The notes: a model not told the origin generated them from the sequence alone. A stretch of DNA of 64,000 nt from Zygnema cylindricum (GCA_037447655.1 JBBHKE010001623.1:67949-131948), one strand, 5' to 3'; shown: positions 23,176 to 35,700, counted from the first letter of the stretch. Made by a program: numbers and translations.

Positions 23176-23404
23176 CCTAAGACATAACAAAAATAATAAG
23201 TTATCCGCTCCATTCGCAGTTCCCACAAAATCAAGTGCTGGAGGGTAGAGCGTGTGGCTCCCAAGAGGAGGGGAGACACGCTGAATGCCAACACTGACCA
23301 CACTGATTGCAGACCAAGATGTCGCGCGGCTGGGAGGATTGGTTGCAAGCTGATGAAACAGGAAGCAGGATTGGCAAAGTAAGTTAAGTGAAAAGTGGCT
23401 TCGT

Positions 23405-24921
23405 CCTCCAATCCCCAAAGATGGCGAGGGGGCACATTGATCTGATTCTCTTTAATTCTTCGACCATCCATTCCCTTCAATATAAAAACCCCTTTGTTGG
23501 AAACTTCGACCACTTTTAAAATAACTTGCCCGGCAAAAATATACAGCGTGTCTTTCTTCTGTTGCATCAATATACAAAGTCCCCGAGAATAAATCGTCGC
23601 TACCGTGGCACATAATTCCCGCTCCCACGTTGAGAATACCACAACTGATCTCGGTGTTGAGCGGCTTGCAAATTCCCCATGGCGAGAGGCATCTCTTGAT
23701 GGAATATCTTGGTTCTGTCGGCGATCAGTTTTTTGACTGTTCCCTTGTCACCCATCTCCGAAAGGACCACCGCTTGGGCCGATACAGCCGCGGGCAGGAT
23801 GGGATGCCGTCCAAATAAAATGAAGTAATGACTATAGGAGTGGAGAGAAGCTGGGATGCCGTCCAAATAAAATGAAGTAATGACTATAGGAGTGGAGAGA
23901 AGCCTGCCTGTTGAATCTGTAACCCATAGCAATCCAAGGCACCCTTCTGTCCCACTCTTCTAAATCTTCTTCAACTGCATATTTTCGTAGTGATCGCTAC
24001 ACTGTTTGTACGCACCTTTCGGCCAAACATCCGGCTTTTGTGTGGTCACGGCTGGTCAGCCGATGGTGAACAAGTGATTTTTCCAAGAGGTTGGAAAATT
24101 CTTCAGCAAATTTGGAGCCTTAATCATTTAGAACTTCTGCAGGCGCCTCGAATTGGGCTAAAATCCTTTGCTAAAAGGCAGCTGTAACTGGCTTGGACTC
24201 CTTCCGGGGCAAAACCACCAACTTGATCCACTTGGAAAAATGTTTGATCATGACCAACACGAACCGGTTCCCCCGCCTATTGGTCATAAGAGGTCCCAAA
24301 AGATCCAAAGACCACCGATAAAACATCCCCTGGATAGGCAGCGAATGAAGCTCAGTCCAACCCTTTTTGTTAAAAACTGCTTTGACTCGATCGCATGAGG
24401 TGGAAGTCTGCACAATTCAGTTGACTTGGGTCCGTAACCCGTGCCACCAATAAGAGCGCGTAATTAGGGAAGTGGTCCTTTTTTGCCCGAAGTGTTCACA
24501 TTGCTGATGGAGATTGGAAATCAAAGTTTCTCGGTCTGAGTAGGGAGGAACCACTTTCCTCGTGCCGTCTGACCATTTCCGGAGGAGAATGCCTCGGTCC
24601 CAATTATACGCAGCCATTGGGGTTTGTACTTGGGAGTGTTGACTTCCACTCAAGTGGGGAAGCGACGACCCTTGTTGGATAGATTGGAGAGCCTCGGGGT
24701 TGTTCCAGATATCCTTACGTCCAGCCCTTATGGGCGCCTGTCCCTCCACGTCCGCCGAGAAAGTTAACGATTCCTCCCCACATTCGGGAAGCCAGATGAA
24801 GGCAGAGGATGCTTGAATGAGCCCTAAACTGATTTCCGGGTCCTTATCATGCTGAGCCTCGGTAAAATATACGGTGGAGGGATCGGGATTCCGCCTAAGT
24901 CCGTCGTATTTCCATGGATTT
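23405..24921 (-). pseudogene. gypsy (Ty3) integrase remnant
   Basis: The minus strand encodes RETLISNLHQQCEHFGQKRT (HHCC zinc region), CDRVKA, then SLDLLGPLMTNRRGNRFVLV and DHFSKW-like core, and a C-terminal tail (GVFILKGMDGRR). Several stops and shifts break it, including a stop just before IVQTSTSCDRVKA. The 5' side is cut by an LTR of another element at 24922. No gypsy RT remains. Confidence 0.82.
23804..23905. repeat. 51-bp tandem duplication inside the gypsy remnant
   Basis: GGGATGCCGTCCAAATAAAA...GTGGAGAGAAGC is present twice back to back without change, so the duplication is recent. Confidence 0.9.
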
Positions 24922-25885
24922 TGTAATTCTGTGACCTCCATTGGTACGCAGAATGTCCAGCTTATGTGAAGCCTCTAGGATAGTATATGCACTTTTGACT
25001 TTGACAATGAATAAGTCCCACCGTTTGACGCAAAATCTCTGACCAACTACACCCCTGTGTAGCTTGGACTCCCCTGGGTCCGCAACAAAAAGAATCACTG
25101 AATTTGCTCACTTGACCATTAAGTTATGGCTGACCAAAGTTGGTCCATAAATACAGGTGCTCTCTGGGAGAGAGGCTGAAAAACCGAAAAATATTCTAAG
25201 TCCTAAGCTACCTCTCTAAACTTATCTCTAAGGTACTAGACCAATCATATTACTGTAAAGTACAAGAAGGTACAGGTACCGCTGTACTTCTTGTACGACC
25301 ATAGTACGGCATGGCCGGTCCGCTGACGCGTGTCAGTTTCGGAGCCGTAGTTGCTCCTCCCGTAATGTCCGCTGTCCAACCATATGTTGCCACGTGTCAT
25401 CCGCCGACATCTGCTCCGCAAACCGCCAATTTTCTATTCCGGTATTCCGACCCCACTGTGAGTCGTTCGATGTAGACATTTTAATTTCGTCCGTCGAAAT
25501 TAAATGTTAATTCGTAATTTTCGTGCGGTCTCGATTTCGTGCGACGCGGTATGTTTCCATGCATAAATCGTTTTGTAACTTGTTAAATGAAATGTCCGGC
25601 GTTGTACGACTTTAAATTATTCTCGCGCCATATACATGTATTGAATCTTCAAGGCTTACTGGATAAGGTGTACAGCTGTTCCGTACGGTGATCATTCAGA
25701 GGTCACTGGGTCAATTCTCACAAGGTGCAGTAATATATTTTGCAAAGAAAAACTGCCCTGACTGATTTGCCTGTCTCCTTTAGTTGGAGCAGGCAGCCAT
25801 GGCTTTATACAGGTCCTCAGTGACTACGACAAGTATGAGGGCTGCAGTAAGTCCATAAGAAAAGACTACAAATTACCTCTATTTT
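24922..25885 (-). mobile_element. solo LTR of element-D family
   Basis: TGTAATTCTGTGACCTCCATTGG at the left end is the same LTR terminus as element D (46028, 49622), and similarity continues through the tRNA-like/hairpin module. No internal sequence follows. The right end is not sharply defined and no target duplication was found. It interrupts the gypsy remnant. Confidence 0.75.
25652..25885 (+). ncRNA. candidate LTR-antisense Pol III unit 5
   Basis: A-like TGGATAAGGTG (25660-25670), T-arm-like GGTCACTGGGTCAATTCT with B box GGGTCAATTCT (25708-25718), hairpin 25810-25844 (loop AGTGACTACGACAAGTATG), TTTT at about 25882. The clearest tRNA-like head among the D-family copies. Confidence 0.42.
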
Positions 25886-26823
25886 GGTACCACGTAGGAT
25901 CCTGTTCAGCTAGCCGGGATAATGAAAGTTTGGAAAAGTACGATATCTCAACTGCGTATCTGTACGGGCGGACGCCGATTAAAATATCTAGCATCGTCAT
26001 GATAATGTACAATCTAAAGTTGTACCAACGGCCACGAAAACCGTTCCAATATGAATTTTTTTACAAATGTCCATCAATGTACCATTTGATGTCCATGTAT
26101 TATCGTTGTACCAGCGGAGGCGTGATAGAAAGCCTACAACCAAGATTTTGTCGTCGAACAGGGTGGCTTTGATGTTAGAAGGAACACGCCATTTACCACA
26201 TGTAAGTTTTTAACTTCACGTCCTTATGGATCGACTATGACTTTTACAAGTGGACGAATACACGCGTCTAGTAAAAGTAAAGTGTCCTTCTGAGGACATT
26301 CGGAGGAGACTCGCCAGGTGTTAGCTAGAAGGGGCGTTTGAGTGTAAAAGTCAAAATCAGACGGTGGAAGTTTTCGCTAAAAAGTGTGAAGAATCTTAAC
26401 GAATTTCTGGTAATCATCTTTTGTAAAAAAAAAAAAAAACAGTACGGCTTAGTACGAAAAGGTACATTCTCTTGTTAACAACCCCACTTTTTGCCTGATG
26501 GAAGGTTACCCTAAAACAACTGTAAAATAAAGCATTCTCAAATGAAATTGTTTTTCCTGATTTTATCTCTCTTTGTTGGTTTACTTGACGCGTCAAGCTG
26601 TAAATGGTCAAAATTTGACTAGTTCATTCCATTGGGGCCGCTATTAACGGTTCATTGTACTTACGAACCAAATTTGGACTCAAAAGTGTCTTAACGGATT
26701 CGAGCCCTTATTTTGTACATGTCCCGAAAAGCTTCCTTACTCTGATAATTTTCGGTCAAAGCATTGTTTTTCAATTCCATGACACTTCATTTGACAAACA
26801 TCTCGAGTACCGCAAATACCCTC
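25886..26823. other. spacer with a TIR-element end
   Basis: No gene seen. GCCTGATGGAAGGTTACCC at about 26497-26515 looks like the end of the GGGTNRNKT-type TIR family found at 19.5 and 51 kb, but its partner end was not found. Confidence 0.4.
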
Positions 26824-28052
26824 TGTTGAAATTTATGTATTTTCTAGGTCTGTATTGGAAAAATAAATAGAGTAAGTCAGCAAAGGCAACCTGCTTCTCG
26901 CTCAACTAACTCCGGTCCCCATACTTGTTGCAGTCACTGAAGACCAAAGAGAGAGCTAGAGCCATGGCTGTCTAAAGAGGATAGGCTAATTCGTAGTTTG
27001 TACCAAAATGGTTGTGACGGTTCTAAGATTTGATCCTAGTACCTACATCCTATAATAGACGTTAGCTTTAGCGTATAGCTTAGAGTAAACAGTGGCATAT
27101 GTAGGGTACAATAGGTATTTATAAGTGGACAAAAAGAGAATTCTAACTAACTAACAAATAACCAAAAACTACCCTACACCAAATTTGAACCATGGTTTAT
27201 GGTTATATTTGTAAAGGTATGCCTTATCCAGTAAGGCGTTGACGAAACGATACACGTTACGGGTTTCAAAGAAATATAAACGTTAACGCAACAGCTAATT
27301 AACGGCAGACTAGGAGCAATTCATGCATGTACGCGAATCTGAACCGTGTAAAATATGTTTTGATCGGACGGCCGCCATTGTAGCCGCCACGCGAAGTGAG
27401 CTTTTGGCGGCATTTGGAGATAGCGTCACGCGGTGCCACGTGGCGCCACATTATTTGATACCGGAGAAGATAGGAGGAGGAACCATGGCTCGCGATTTCA
27501 CAAGTGTCACCTTGAAGACCATGTCGTACAATGGTCGTACAATAAGTACATCTCCTATTGTACCTTCTTGTACTATATAGTGTTCCTATTGGACTAGGGT
27601 TTAGTAGTAGGTAGTCGTGAGTAGGCAGGCCAAGACTTAGTGATATCTAGGTACCTCTCTCTAAGAGAGCTTGTAACTATAAATGTCATCTTTGAACAGC
27701 AGTAACTTACTGCTCGGGTGAGAAAATTCAGTGATTCTTTTTGCTACGGACTCAAGGGAGTCCAAGCTACACAGGGGTGTAGCTGGTCAAAGTCTTTGCG
27801 TGCCAGGGTGGCACTTATTCAGTGGGAAAGTCAAAGTGGGGAATATTGTCCAAAACACATATTCAAACTTTGCATTCTGTGGTGGAACTGAGCACACAAA
27901 AGGTCTTCTCTTCACAGGGGTGAAGGTGTATTGGGGTTCTAATTATCAAGGGATCATTCATTTGGGTTTATATCAACTTGGAGTGGGCACTATCTAGATT
28001 AGCTTTTTTTGGATCTGCGAATTCTGTGGGCAATGTAGCCCATAGAATTTCA
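26824..28052 (+). repeat. 5' LTR of element C
   Basis: TGTTGAAATT...AGAATTTCA. Likely TATA box CTATAAATG at about 27675. Differs from the 3' LTR by scattered substitutions and a ~10-bp indel in the GGTGCCACGTGGCGCC region. Confidence 0.93.
26859..27090 (-). ncRNA. candidate LTR-antisense Pol III unit 6 (element C 5' LTR)
   Basis: Minus strand: B-like box AGGATCAAATC at about 27033-27043 with an A-like box about 38-43 bp upstream, hairpin closing GGTC/GACC (26914-26945) around CAGTGACTGCAACAAGTATG, then a T run. Repeated in the 3' LTR. Confidence 0.4.
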
Positions 28053-28056
28053 GGTT

Positions 28057-29716
28057 ATGGGCCCACCATCTAGGGTGCCTATGTTCGATGGAACAGACTT
28101 CACTTATTGGGAGTTCACAATGGAGGGATTACTTTTTGAGAAGCACTTATGGGGAATTGTTTCGGGACAAGTGAGATGTCCGCCACCTGGCTTTGGAGGA
28201 GGTTACTATGGAGAATCATCTGAGGCTGCCCAGAATATCAAACGGAGTTCAGATGAATCAAAAGGTGAAGGGAAAAACTTTTCAGTGGATGGGGAAATAG
28301 GGGAGAAGGATTAAAGGACACTTATGGTGAGGGGAGCTATGCTCTCTGCCACATCTTCATTTAGGGGGGTTATAAGTAAAACTGAAGAATATGATAGTAA
28401 AATTTGGGAGTATAAAAACAATAGCAAAACATCTTATACTTAGATATGTGTCTAAGTCCATAGCTATCACTCTTTTAAGTCTTACTAAGTCTTCGGAAAT
28501 ATGGGAAACACTAAGGCTGATTTATAAGAGTGAGACTATTCAGAGGCAGCAGTTAGTAAAACAGAAAATAGAGGCCTATGTTTATAAAGGCGGTAACAAG
28601 ATAGAGTTTTGCAATGATATTGCTGCGTTATATGTTGAGCTTGCTAGTGCGGGGTATGTAGAATTTGAGGAGAGATTGATCAATACACTACTCATGAAAC
28701 TCCCAGATGAGTACGAAAACATCATTTATCGGATGCAGGCAATGGATGGCTCCTCATGGACTTGGAGCTTCACCATGGGGATAATTCTTGTGAGGGAAAG
28801 CACTTTGGAGGTTCGTATGGGAAGTGAGAAGGTAACTGTATTTACAGCTGGTGGTGATTGGCGGAAGCGTGATGAGAGGAACGGCGGTGACGAGCGGAAG
28901 CGTGATGAGGGGAAGAAAGACGAAGGTAAACCTTATCAGAACTTTGGTGGAAAGAGAGGGAGAGGAAAAAAAAAGGGAGCTTTGAAAAAGGGTGTTTGCT
29001 TCTTTTGTAGAGAACCGGGTCACTATATAGAGGAGTGTCCTTGTTTGGAAGAACTTAGAAGTTGGAATGTGAAAGAGGAGGAAGAAGGGGAAGAGGAGAA
29101 AGAGGATGAAGAAATATTGGAGCTTCTTCACATTGGTAGAATGGAGAAGAGAGAGAAGTACGCGGAAATTACACGAAAGCAACGATGTGCTTTTGGAGGT
29201 ATAAGGGAAGTAAAGGGAAGGGAGGTACTTGAGGGAGTTAGAAATGATGAGGATGTCAAGGAGTGTAGAAAGTATGAGTTAGAAATGAGAAAGTCAGATC
29301 TAGGATACATAAATGAAAAAGGGAAAAATAAAAATAATAAGGATAATTCTATAAATATTTGGGAAACAGAAAACTGGTTGGAAAAGGAGACTTCAACGGA
29401 TTTGGAGGAAAGGGGAGAAGTAAAACTAGAGGGGGTTTTAAATGATAGTGGAGAAAAGAAATATTTAATGAAAAGCTTAGGGGAGGAGAAATACTCTTTG
29501 GGAATCATTATAGAAAGTGATAGTGGAAAGAATTCCATGGGAGAGAGTGAGGAAAGTTCAGAAAATGGGGTGAGTATCATGGATAAAAATATGAGCTTGG
29601 AAGATGTAGATTTTATGAGGAACTTAGTGGGGACTCTTGATATAACGATAAATATGGGGGGTAATGGTTTTGACATCACTAATGGAGTGATGGCATTTAT
29701 AGTGGTGTGCCTGTAA
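28057..29716 (+). pseudogene. element C gag with unusual long C-terminal region
   Basis: Starts at the ATG inside the primer site (MGPPSRVPMFDGTDFTYWEF). A TAA at 28312 and a shift near 28430 break the N-terminal half. The frame 28391-29716 then runs 441 codons: gag helices (TIQRQQLVKQKIEAYVYKGG), a basic linker, a zinc knuckle CFFCREPGHYIEEC (about 28996-29040), an acidic stretch, and RKQRCAFGGIRE, which aligns with element A just before its protease site. Beyond this point similarity to pol ends and ~180 residues of Glu/Lys/Ser-rich sequence follow, with no family I recognise. Confidence 0.82.
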
Positions 29717-30053
29717 AAGAGTTAGCATCTGGGTGTGTGTCGCAGATTGGGGATGGGGCTGGTTTTTTGAATTGCAAGAGGGAAATCGGATTCTGTGTGG
29801 ATGGAAAAGAGATGAGTGGGATAAAATCTTTGCTTGGATTTATGGAAAAATTTTGCTTAATAAAATATGTGATCAACAAGATGGAATGTTTATTTCAGCT
29901 CATCTAATGGACCTTTTAACATACGAGAGTATTCACTAAAAGTTTTATGAGGAGAAAAGAAAGAGGAAAAAGAAAAGAAGAAAAAAAAAATATTATATAT
30001 ATATATTTTTTTAGTGGGAGTTGAAAAGAAAGTAGACTAGAAAATAAAGGGAG

Positions 30054-31270
30054 TGTTGAAATTTATGTATTTTCTAGGTCTGTATTGGAAAAATAAATAG
30101 AGTAAGTCAGCAAAGGCAACCTGCTTCCCGCTCAACTAACTCCGGTCCCCATACTTGTTGCAGTCACTGAAGACCAAAGAGAGAGCTAGAGCCATGGCTG
30201 TCTAAAGAGGATAGGCTAATTCGTAGTTTGTACCAAAATGGTTGTGACGGTTCCAAGATTTGATCCTAGTACCTACATCCTATAATAGACGTTAGCTTTA
30301 GCGTATAGCTTAGAGTAAACAGTGGCATATGTAGGGTACAATAGGTATTTATAAGTGGACAAAAAGAGAATTCTAACTAACTAACAAATAACCAAAAACT
30401 GCCCTACACCAAATTTGAACCATGGTTTATGGTTATATTTGTAAAGGTATGCCTTATCCAGTAAGGCGTTGACGAAACGATACACGTTACGGGTTTCAAA
30501 GAAATATAAACGTTAACGCAACAGCTAATTAACGGCAGACTAGGAGCAATTCATGCATGTACGCGAATCTGAACCGTGTAAAATATGTTTTGATCGGACG
30601 GCCGCCATTGTAGCCGCCACGCGAAGTGAGCTTTTGGCGGCATTTGGAGATAGCGTCACGCGGTGCCACATTATTTGATACCGGAGAAGATGGGAGGAGG
30701 AACCATGGCTCCCGATTTCACGGTGTCACCTTGAAGACCATGTCGTACAATGGCCGTACAATAAGTATATCTCCTATTGTACCTTTTGTACTATATAGTG
30801 TTCCTATTGGACTAGGGTTTAGTAGTAGGTAGTCGTGAGTAGGCAGGCCAAGACTTAGTGATATTTAGGTACCTCTCTCTAAGAGAGCTTGTAACTATAA
30901 AGGTCATCTTTGACCAGCCATAACTTACTGCTCGGGTGAGCAAATTCAGTGATTCTTTTTGCTACGGACTCAAGGGAGTCCAAGCTACACAGGGGTGTAG
31001 TTGGTCAAAGTCTTTGCGTGCCAAGGTGGCACTTATTCAGTGGGAAAGTCAAAGTGGGGAATATTGTCCAAAACACATATTCAAACTTTGCATTCTGTGG
31101 TGGAACTGAGCACACAAAAGGTCTTCTCTTCACAGGGGTGAAGTTGTATTGGGGTTCTAATTGTCAAAGGATCATTCATTTGGGTTTATATCAACTTGGA
31201 GTGGGCACTATCTAGATTAGCTTCTTTTGGATCTGCGAATTCTGTGGGCAATGTAGCCCATAGAATTTCA
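30054..31270 (+). repeat. 3' LTR of element C
   Basis: Near-identical to the 5' LTR; the hairpin is at 30144-30175 and the antisense module spans about 30089-30320. Confidence 0.93.
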
Positions 31271-31275
31271 CCCTC

Positions 31276-32410
31276 AAACCGCGTACAACCTTTGTTTCAA
31301 AGGAATTTGTACATATGAGTGCACTAAAACCCACAAAAATAGGATAAACCTAGATTATTAAAGTGTTTGGTAGTCTCAAGAGTCTAGTGGGAGCATGGAT
31401 AGTACCATGTCTTTGTTGACTTCACCACTTAAAACTATTTTATGACATACATACACGTTGAATAAACCCCTTTTAAAGGTAGGTGTTTGCAAAGGTATGG
31501 GAACTAAAGAATAAATGTCGACCGTTATTAATCCGACAATCAGTGATTAGACAAAAAGACTAACAAGGTGTTGGAAAATTATCTAAGAACTTTTGTGAGC
31601 CCCTATCATGACAATAGGTTCGATGAGTATGCCGTCAACCATACATAGTAGGAAAGTACAAAATCTACACGGTTAAGCTTTGTCTCAATTAACATCAACA
31701 GACCGTTTGGAACAGGCGTGGGAAGAAAGAACTAGTTGAGGGTGGTTTATGTTGCCCACTATTGCTTTCACGAATAACTACAAGATTTTCCATGAAACGA
31801 ATATTTGTTTAACGAAGGTTCACATTTGACAGAAAATGTATATTAAGGATAGTAGGCAATAACATGTGAACTGAAGTAGGTCACTATTATTAAATACCAA
31901 ACATCTGGCCTTTCAACTAACCTACATTAAGATAATTAATAGCAGTAGACTGCTCAATATTTTATATTGTCAACTTATGGTATGGTTTGTTACAAATATA
32001 CCTTCCCAAAAAATAATTATTACATTCGGTGCCACGCGAGTTTACTTTAACCACAAAACACCAACGGTTGGTTATAACCACCACCACAGCTTTTGTGAAA
32101 TAGAGGGGCTTACTAGAACAAGTCACTATAACTCGTCTAGTGAAAGTCCTTTACATTTTAGACAGTTCCAAATATTTGTTGAGTGTCTTGCAAATTTGAC
32201 GGGGGGGCGGTAGTGTATATGTGCGCAAGGATTCCACATTCACATTGCAAATGCAAAAGGAGTTGTCGTCAATGAGTTGAAATCACCGAAAACATGAACA
32301 ACCGGCTAATTTGGCGGCAACCTACAATTGATCTAAAACCGGACTATTCTCAACAATATTTATATGTTTGTTGTAAAATTATACTGATTAAGGGTGATTG
32401 TCCCAATTCC
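31276..32410. other. spacer, probably 5' part of a decayed copia element
   Basis: No readable domain. Its position upstream of the RT remnant makes a degenerate gag/integrase region possible, but I cannot show it. Confidence 0.3.
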
Positions 32411-32419
32411 CGAGTTTGG

Positions 32420-33570
32420 ACTGGAACATATTCACCCAATGGACGTGTAGACAACTTTTTTAAACGGTGATCTAGAGGAGGAAATGTATACGAAGATTTT
32501 AGATGGAGTTGGGTCAAAAGAAGGGAAGGTAGAGCGTTTGCGAAGGTCTTTGTACGGGCTAAAAGAGGCACCACATACCTGGTATATGCGTTTGTGTATT
32601 GTTCAACCGACTTTAGGTTTATAGTAGTAGTTTATGATTCGCGCATTTACATTAAGGGGGAAGGAGAAGATCAAATTATCCTCTTAAGAAACGTGGATGA
32701 TTTTGTGATGACTTTCGAGAGTTTGCAGAAAATCAATAAACTGAAGACTTATGTTTGCCTTCGTTTGAAGGTAACGGACTTGTTGGGCATTGAAATCATT
32801 CGTTTTTCTAAGAGCGGCATTAAACTCAGTTAAGCTCAATATTGTAAGAAATTGATAATGCACTTTAAGATAACCGATGCGAAACCGTTTTTTACGCCTA
32901 CGGAAACTAAGCGTCATCTGAGGAAACCGGAGAAAGAATTGCCTGTCGACGTTCCATATCGAAAGGCTATCGAGAGCTTAATGAACTTAAGTGTTGATAC
33001 TCGCTCGTATATTGAGGCATCAGTTTCCAACGTTAGCCGATATTATCAAATACGAAAAAACTACGTTGGGAGGTTGTCAGACACATATTTCTATACTTCG
33101 TCCGTACAATCGAAGTCGGTTTAACATACAAATTAGAATGAACCTTATAGTGCATCAAGTATTCTAATTCAGATTAAGGAGGCAATGTTGGCCTTGGAAA
33201 GTTGACGTTCGTACATGCATTTGTATTTCGTGGAGATACCGTTTGATAGAGTTCGCGTCCCCAACTGTGTTTCATTAAGTCTGTCGGAGGTTGATTATAT
33301 AATACCTTGTCATGAAACATCAATTTGGCTAAAAGAGATGTTCGTTGAATTGATGATTCCAATTAGTTGCGGGATTCTTTTTACAGTTAGTATCAGATAT
33401 ATGACACTTGTTAAGAATCATGTCATTCACAAACGTACCGAGCATTATCTGTATTCAGCGACACGTTGTGCGTGATTTAGTTAGATCTAAGAAAATTGAA
33501 TTTATATATGTGTCAACTTTAGAAGAAGCTGCACAGTTTCCAATTAAGACGACTTCTTGTCATGTGCTTG
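32420..33570 (+). pseudogene. degenerate copia RT/RNase H, second lineage
   Basis: Split frames read FLNGDLEEEMYTKILDGV and SLYGLKEAPHTWY, then NVDDFVM (the YVDD site altered to NVDD), LRLKVTDLLGIEIIRF, and RNase H pieces NCVSLSLSEVDYI and HKRTEHY. Motif order matches copia pol, but the sequence is far from elements A, C and D. A possible LTR start, TGTTAGGATTAATG, lies at about 33640 after a purine patch. Confidence 0.8.
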
Positions 33571-33679
33571 TACGTGGTAGTTCAAAGTTTGGACTAGTGA
33601 TTTATATATTGTGCAAATTTCCACATCAAATACGGGGATTGTTAGGATTAATGTGGAAATTATAGGTTTTTATTACGCC

Positions 33680-35000
33680 TCAGTTACGAGTTTGTTACGA
33701 GTTTGTAAGATTTTGTTTCAGTTTCAGTTTTGTTGATGCTTCAATTCGTGTTTCGTTTGTTTAGTTTGGTTGTTATCGTTATTTAGTGTGAGGCCCGTAT
33801 TATGTTCGTTTTAATTTGCTTCGTTGCGACGCACAACTGCTTGTTTTCTCCAACGTCCTCATGTCAGTTCTTTCTTTGTGAGTTAGTGGTCGTTTTTAGT
33901 AGGTCGTTTGAATTTGTTTAGAAGGTCGTAGGATCAATCTTTAGCATGAGGAAAGGCAAGAAGACATAAATTTTGTAAAAAAGACTCTAGTTAAGTACAT
34001 GGTGTCGATTGGAGAAATATTAGTGTATTTGTTTTCAGTCCGTTCGCTTCTGCACATTGTGATGAATTGAAATGCTTCTTTGCTGTGCTTCCCTTGTTTC
34101 AGATTCCACTGATTCTCGCCCTACGTGAGATATTTTACAACCGAGCTTGACCACCTTCGAGCCTCGGGGCCCATTCTTTGGCGACCTTGTGAATCGTGAA
34201 CGCGAACCGGAATATCGCACGCGCCAAATTATCTCAGTGAATCGTAACACTGTCCACGCTCTTTGTCTATTTGCGGGGTTTTGATGCCAGTACGGAAACC
34301 ATATCGCGTCCTCCAAAAGACAGAACCGTCGGTAGCTTTTTAACCGTCCGTCGAAATGTGCGCCTCCGACTAGAGTGCCAATCGTTGTATGATCGAGGCC
34401 GCCATTGGTCGTTGACGGTTTACATGATTTCTTGTGGTCCTCGCGCTAATGCCCTGAGCCTAAAGCTAAATCCCTAAAGCTAGGTGTACGGTAGGGCCGC
34501 GAGTCAGATCCGTACTTCGAAAAGTTGCAATACGCGCCATCAAAGTTCTTGATTGGTATGTATCCACGTGTACCCTTGCGGGCGCATCCTACGGTCGTCG
34601 ATGAGCGCGGCCCGGTGCTTCTAGTTAGAAAAGTACAAACCACAAATAGGATGCCACACGTCATTTCGGGTAGACAAGATTGAGATACAAACTGGATAAA
34701 TCCAACGGACCACGCTTGCTGTACTTACATTTGATCGTACGGTAAAATTCCTTGTGTCTGAGCAGTTAATGCATAATCAACGGTTCAGAATACGATTCGG
34801 CTACGAGTTTTTCATTCGGTTGGTCATCCTCTGTCGTTGTCGGATGAGTTGAAACTGCTTGTAGTTTTGGACACATACATAAGTGATGTGGCCATCTGAG
34901 CTGACTGTATGGTACGGAGTCGCGAATCAATTGTCAGAGAAACCCGCATTTTCTCGTCTGCGTTGACGCCTTTGACAGTTGACGGTATTCACACTATTCT
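33680..35000. other. spacer, no gene seen
   Basis: Mixed composition. Open frames of 60-90 codons on both strands are not recognisable. Confidence 0.4.
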
Positions 35001-35009
35001 CCACACAGG

Positions 35010-35700
35010 CGGCAATTTATCGAACTGAACGCCCTTTCACACTGAAAGCCTTTTCGTCGCCGTCGCCGTCACTGTCAGAACTTTTCTAACCCGGGCGGAC
35101 AAGCGAGCGCGGCCAATAGAAACAGCGGAAAATGGCAGTCGCATTCACACAAACTGCCGGCGTTTATGCCGTGATGGTGTTAACCAAATAACCTTTCCAT
35201 CGACGGCCGAAAGCGTTCGACATGGACGGTCGAGATGAAAATGGATTTCTGGCCTCGTACCGGATTTGTCAAAGCAATTTGAAAAGTACAATTGTACAAA
35301 CGCAAGAAGTTTGACGGTCGAGGAAATTGGGATACATTCCTCGTGTCGCAGTTTGTCTTCTTCCGTCCTTTGGTCGTTGCCCGTCACTCTCACGAAATCA
35401 ATTTAAGAGTTACACCTTGAATCGTTATTAGCGTATAGAATTATTAGTGTAAAGAAAAAATTAGCGTCATTCATTCTAATTTAAGGCCAGGAGACGTGGC
35501 AGATTATGGTCCACTTCCTTAAATAGTATAATTTATTATATTTAAGGTATCAATGTCAAAATTTTGGGGTGCCGATATAGCCTACATAAGGCTAATAACG
35601 ATTCACGGTGTAGTGTTCGGAAAAAGCGCAGTTGCCGGCGACAGCGACGGAAAACGTCAGTGTGAAAGGCATTGAGCGATCAGTTTTTCGGTGAACCAAC
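35010..35700. repeat. foldback sequence with ~55-bp inverted arms
   Basis: The left arm (about 35023-35080: CCTTTCACACTGAAAGCCTT, CGTCGCCGTCGCC) and right arm (about 35630-35690) are imperfect inverted copies (TTCGTCGCCGTC against GACAGCGACGGAAAA). The interval holds a 198-bp MITE, so the foldback is older than the MITE. No target duplication was identified. Confidence 0.6.
35413..35610. mobile_element. TA-type MITE 1
   Basis: 198 bp, inverted ends CACCTTGAATCGTTATTAGC and GCTAATAACGATTCACGGTG, flanked by TA on both sides (35411-35412, 35611-35612). Same family as the elements at 56196, 56418, 58231 and 61427. A TA target fits Tc1/mariner-derived MITEs. Confidence 0.85.

Larger units (their letters stand above)
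26824..31270 (+). mobile_element. copia-derived retrotransposon C with gag but no pol (TR-GAG type)
   Basis: LTRs 26824-28052 and 30054-31270, nearly identical, with exact 5-bp target duplication CCCTC (26819-26823, 31271-31275). The primer site GGTTATGGGCCCACC abuts the 5' LTR and the purine tract AAAATAAAGGGAG abuts the 3' LTR. The 2.0 kb interior encodes only gag-like protein: no protease, integrase or RT. The near-identity of LTRs points to recent mobilisation, presumably with enzymes supplied by another copia element. Confidence 0.93.

Noticed and set aside
27323-27997. Open frames of 85-90 codons within the element C LTR (also 30626-31215)
   Set aside because: They recur only because the LTR is repeated; the two copies differ by indels that break the frames, so coding is unlikely.
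34035-34316. 93-codon minus-strand frame
   Set aside because: No family recognised, no matching splice context, and composition like the surrounding spacer.
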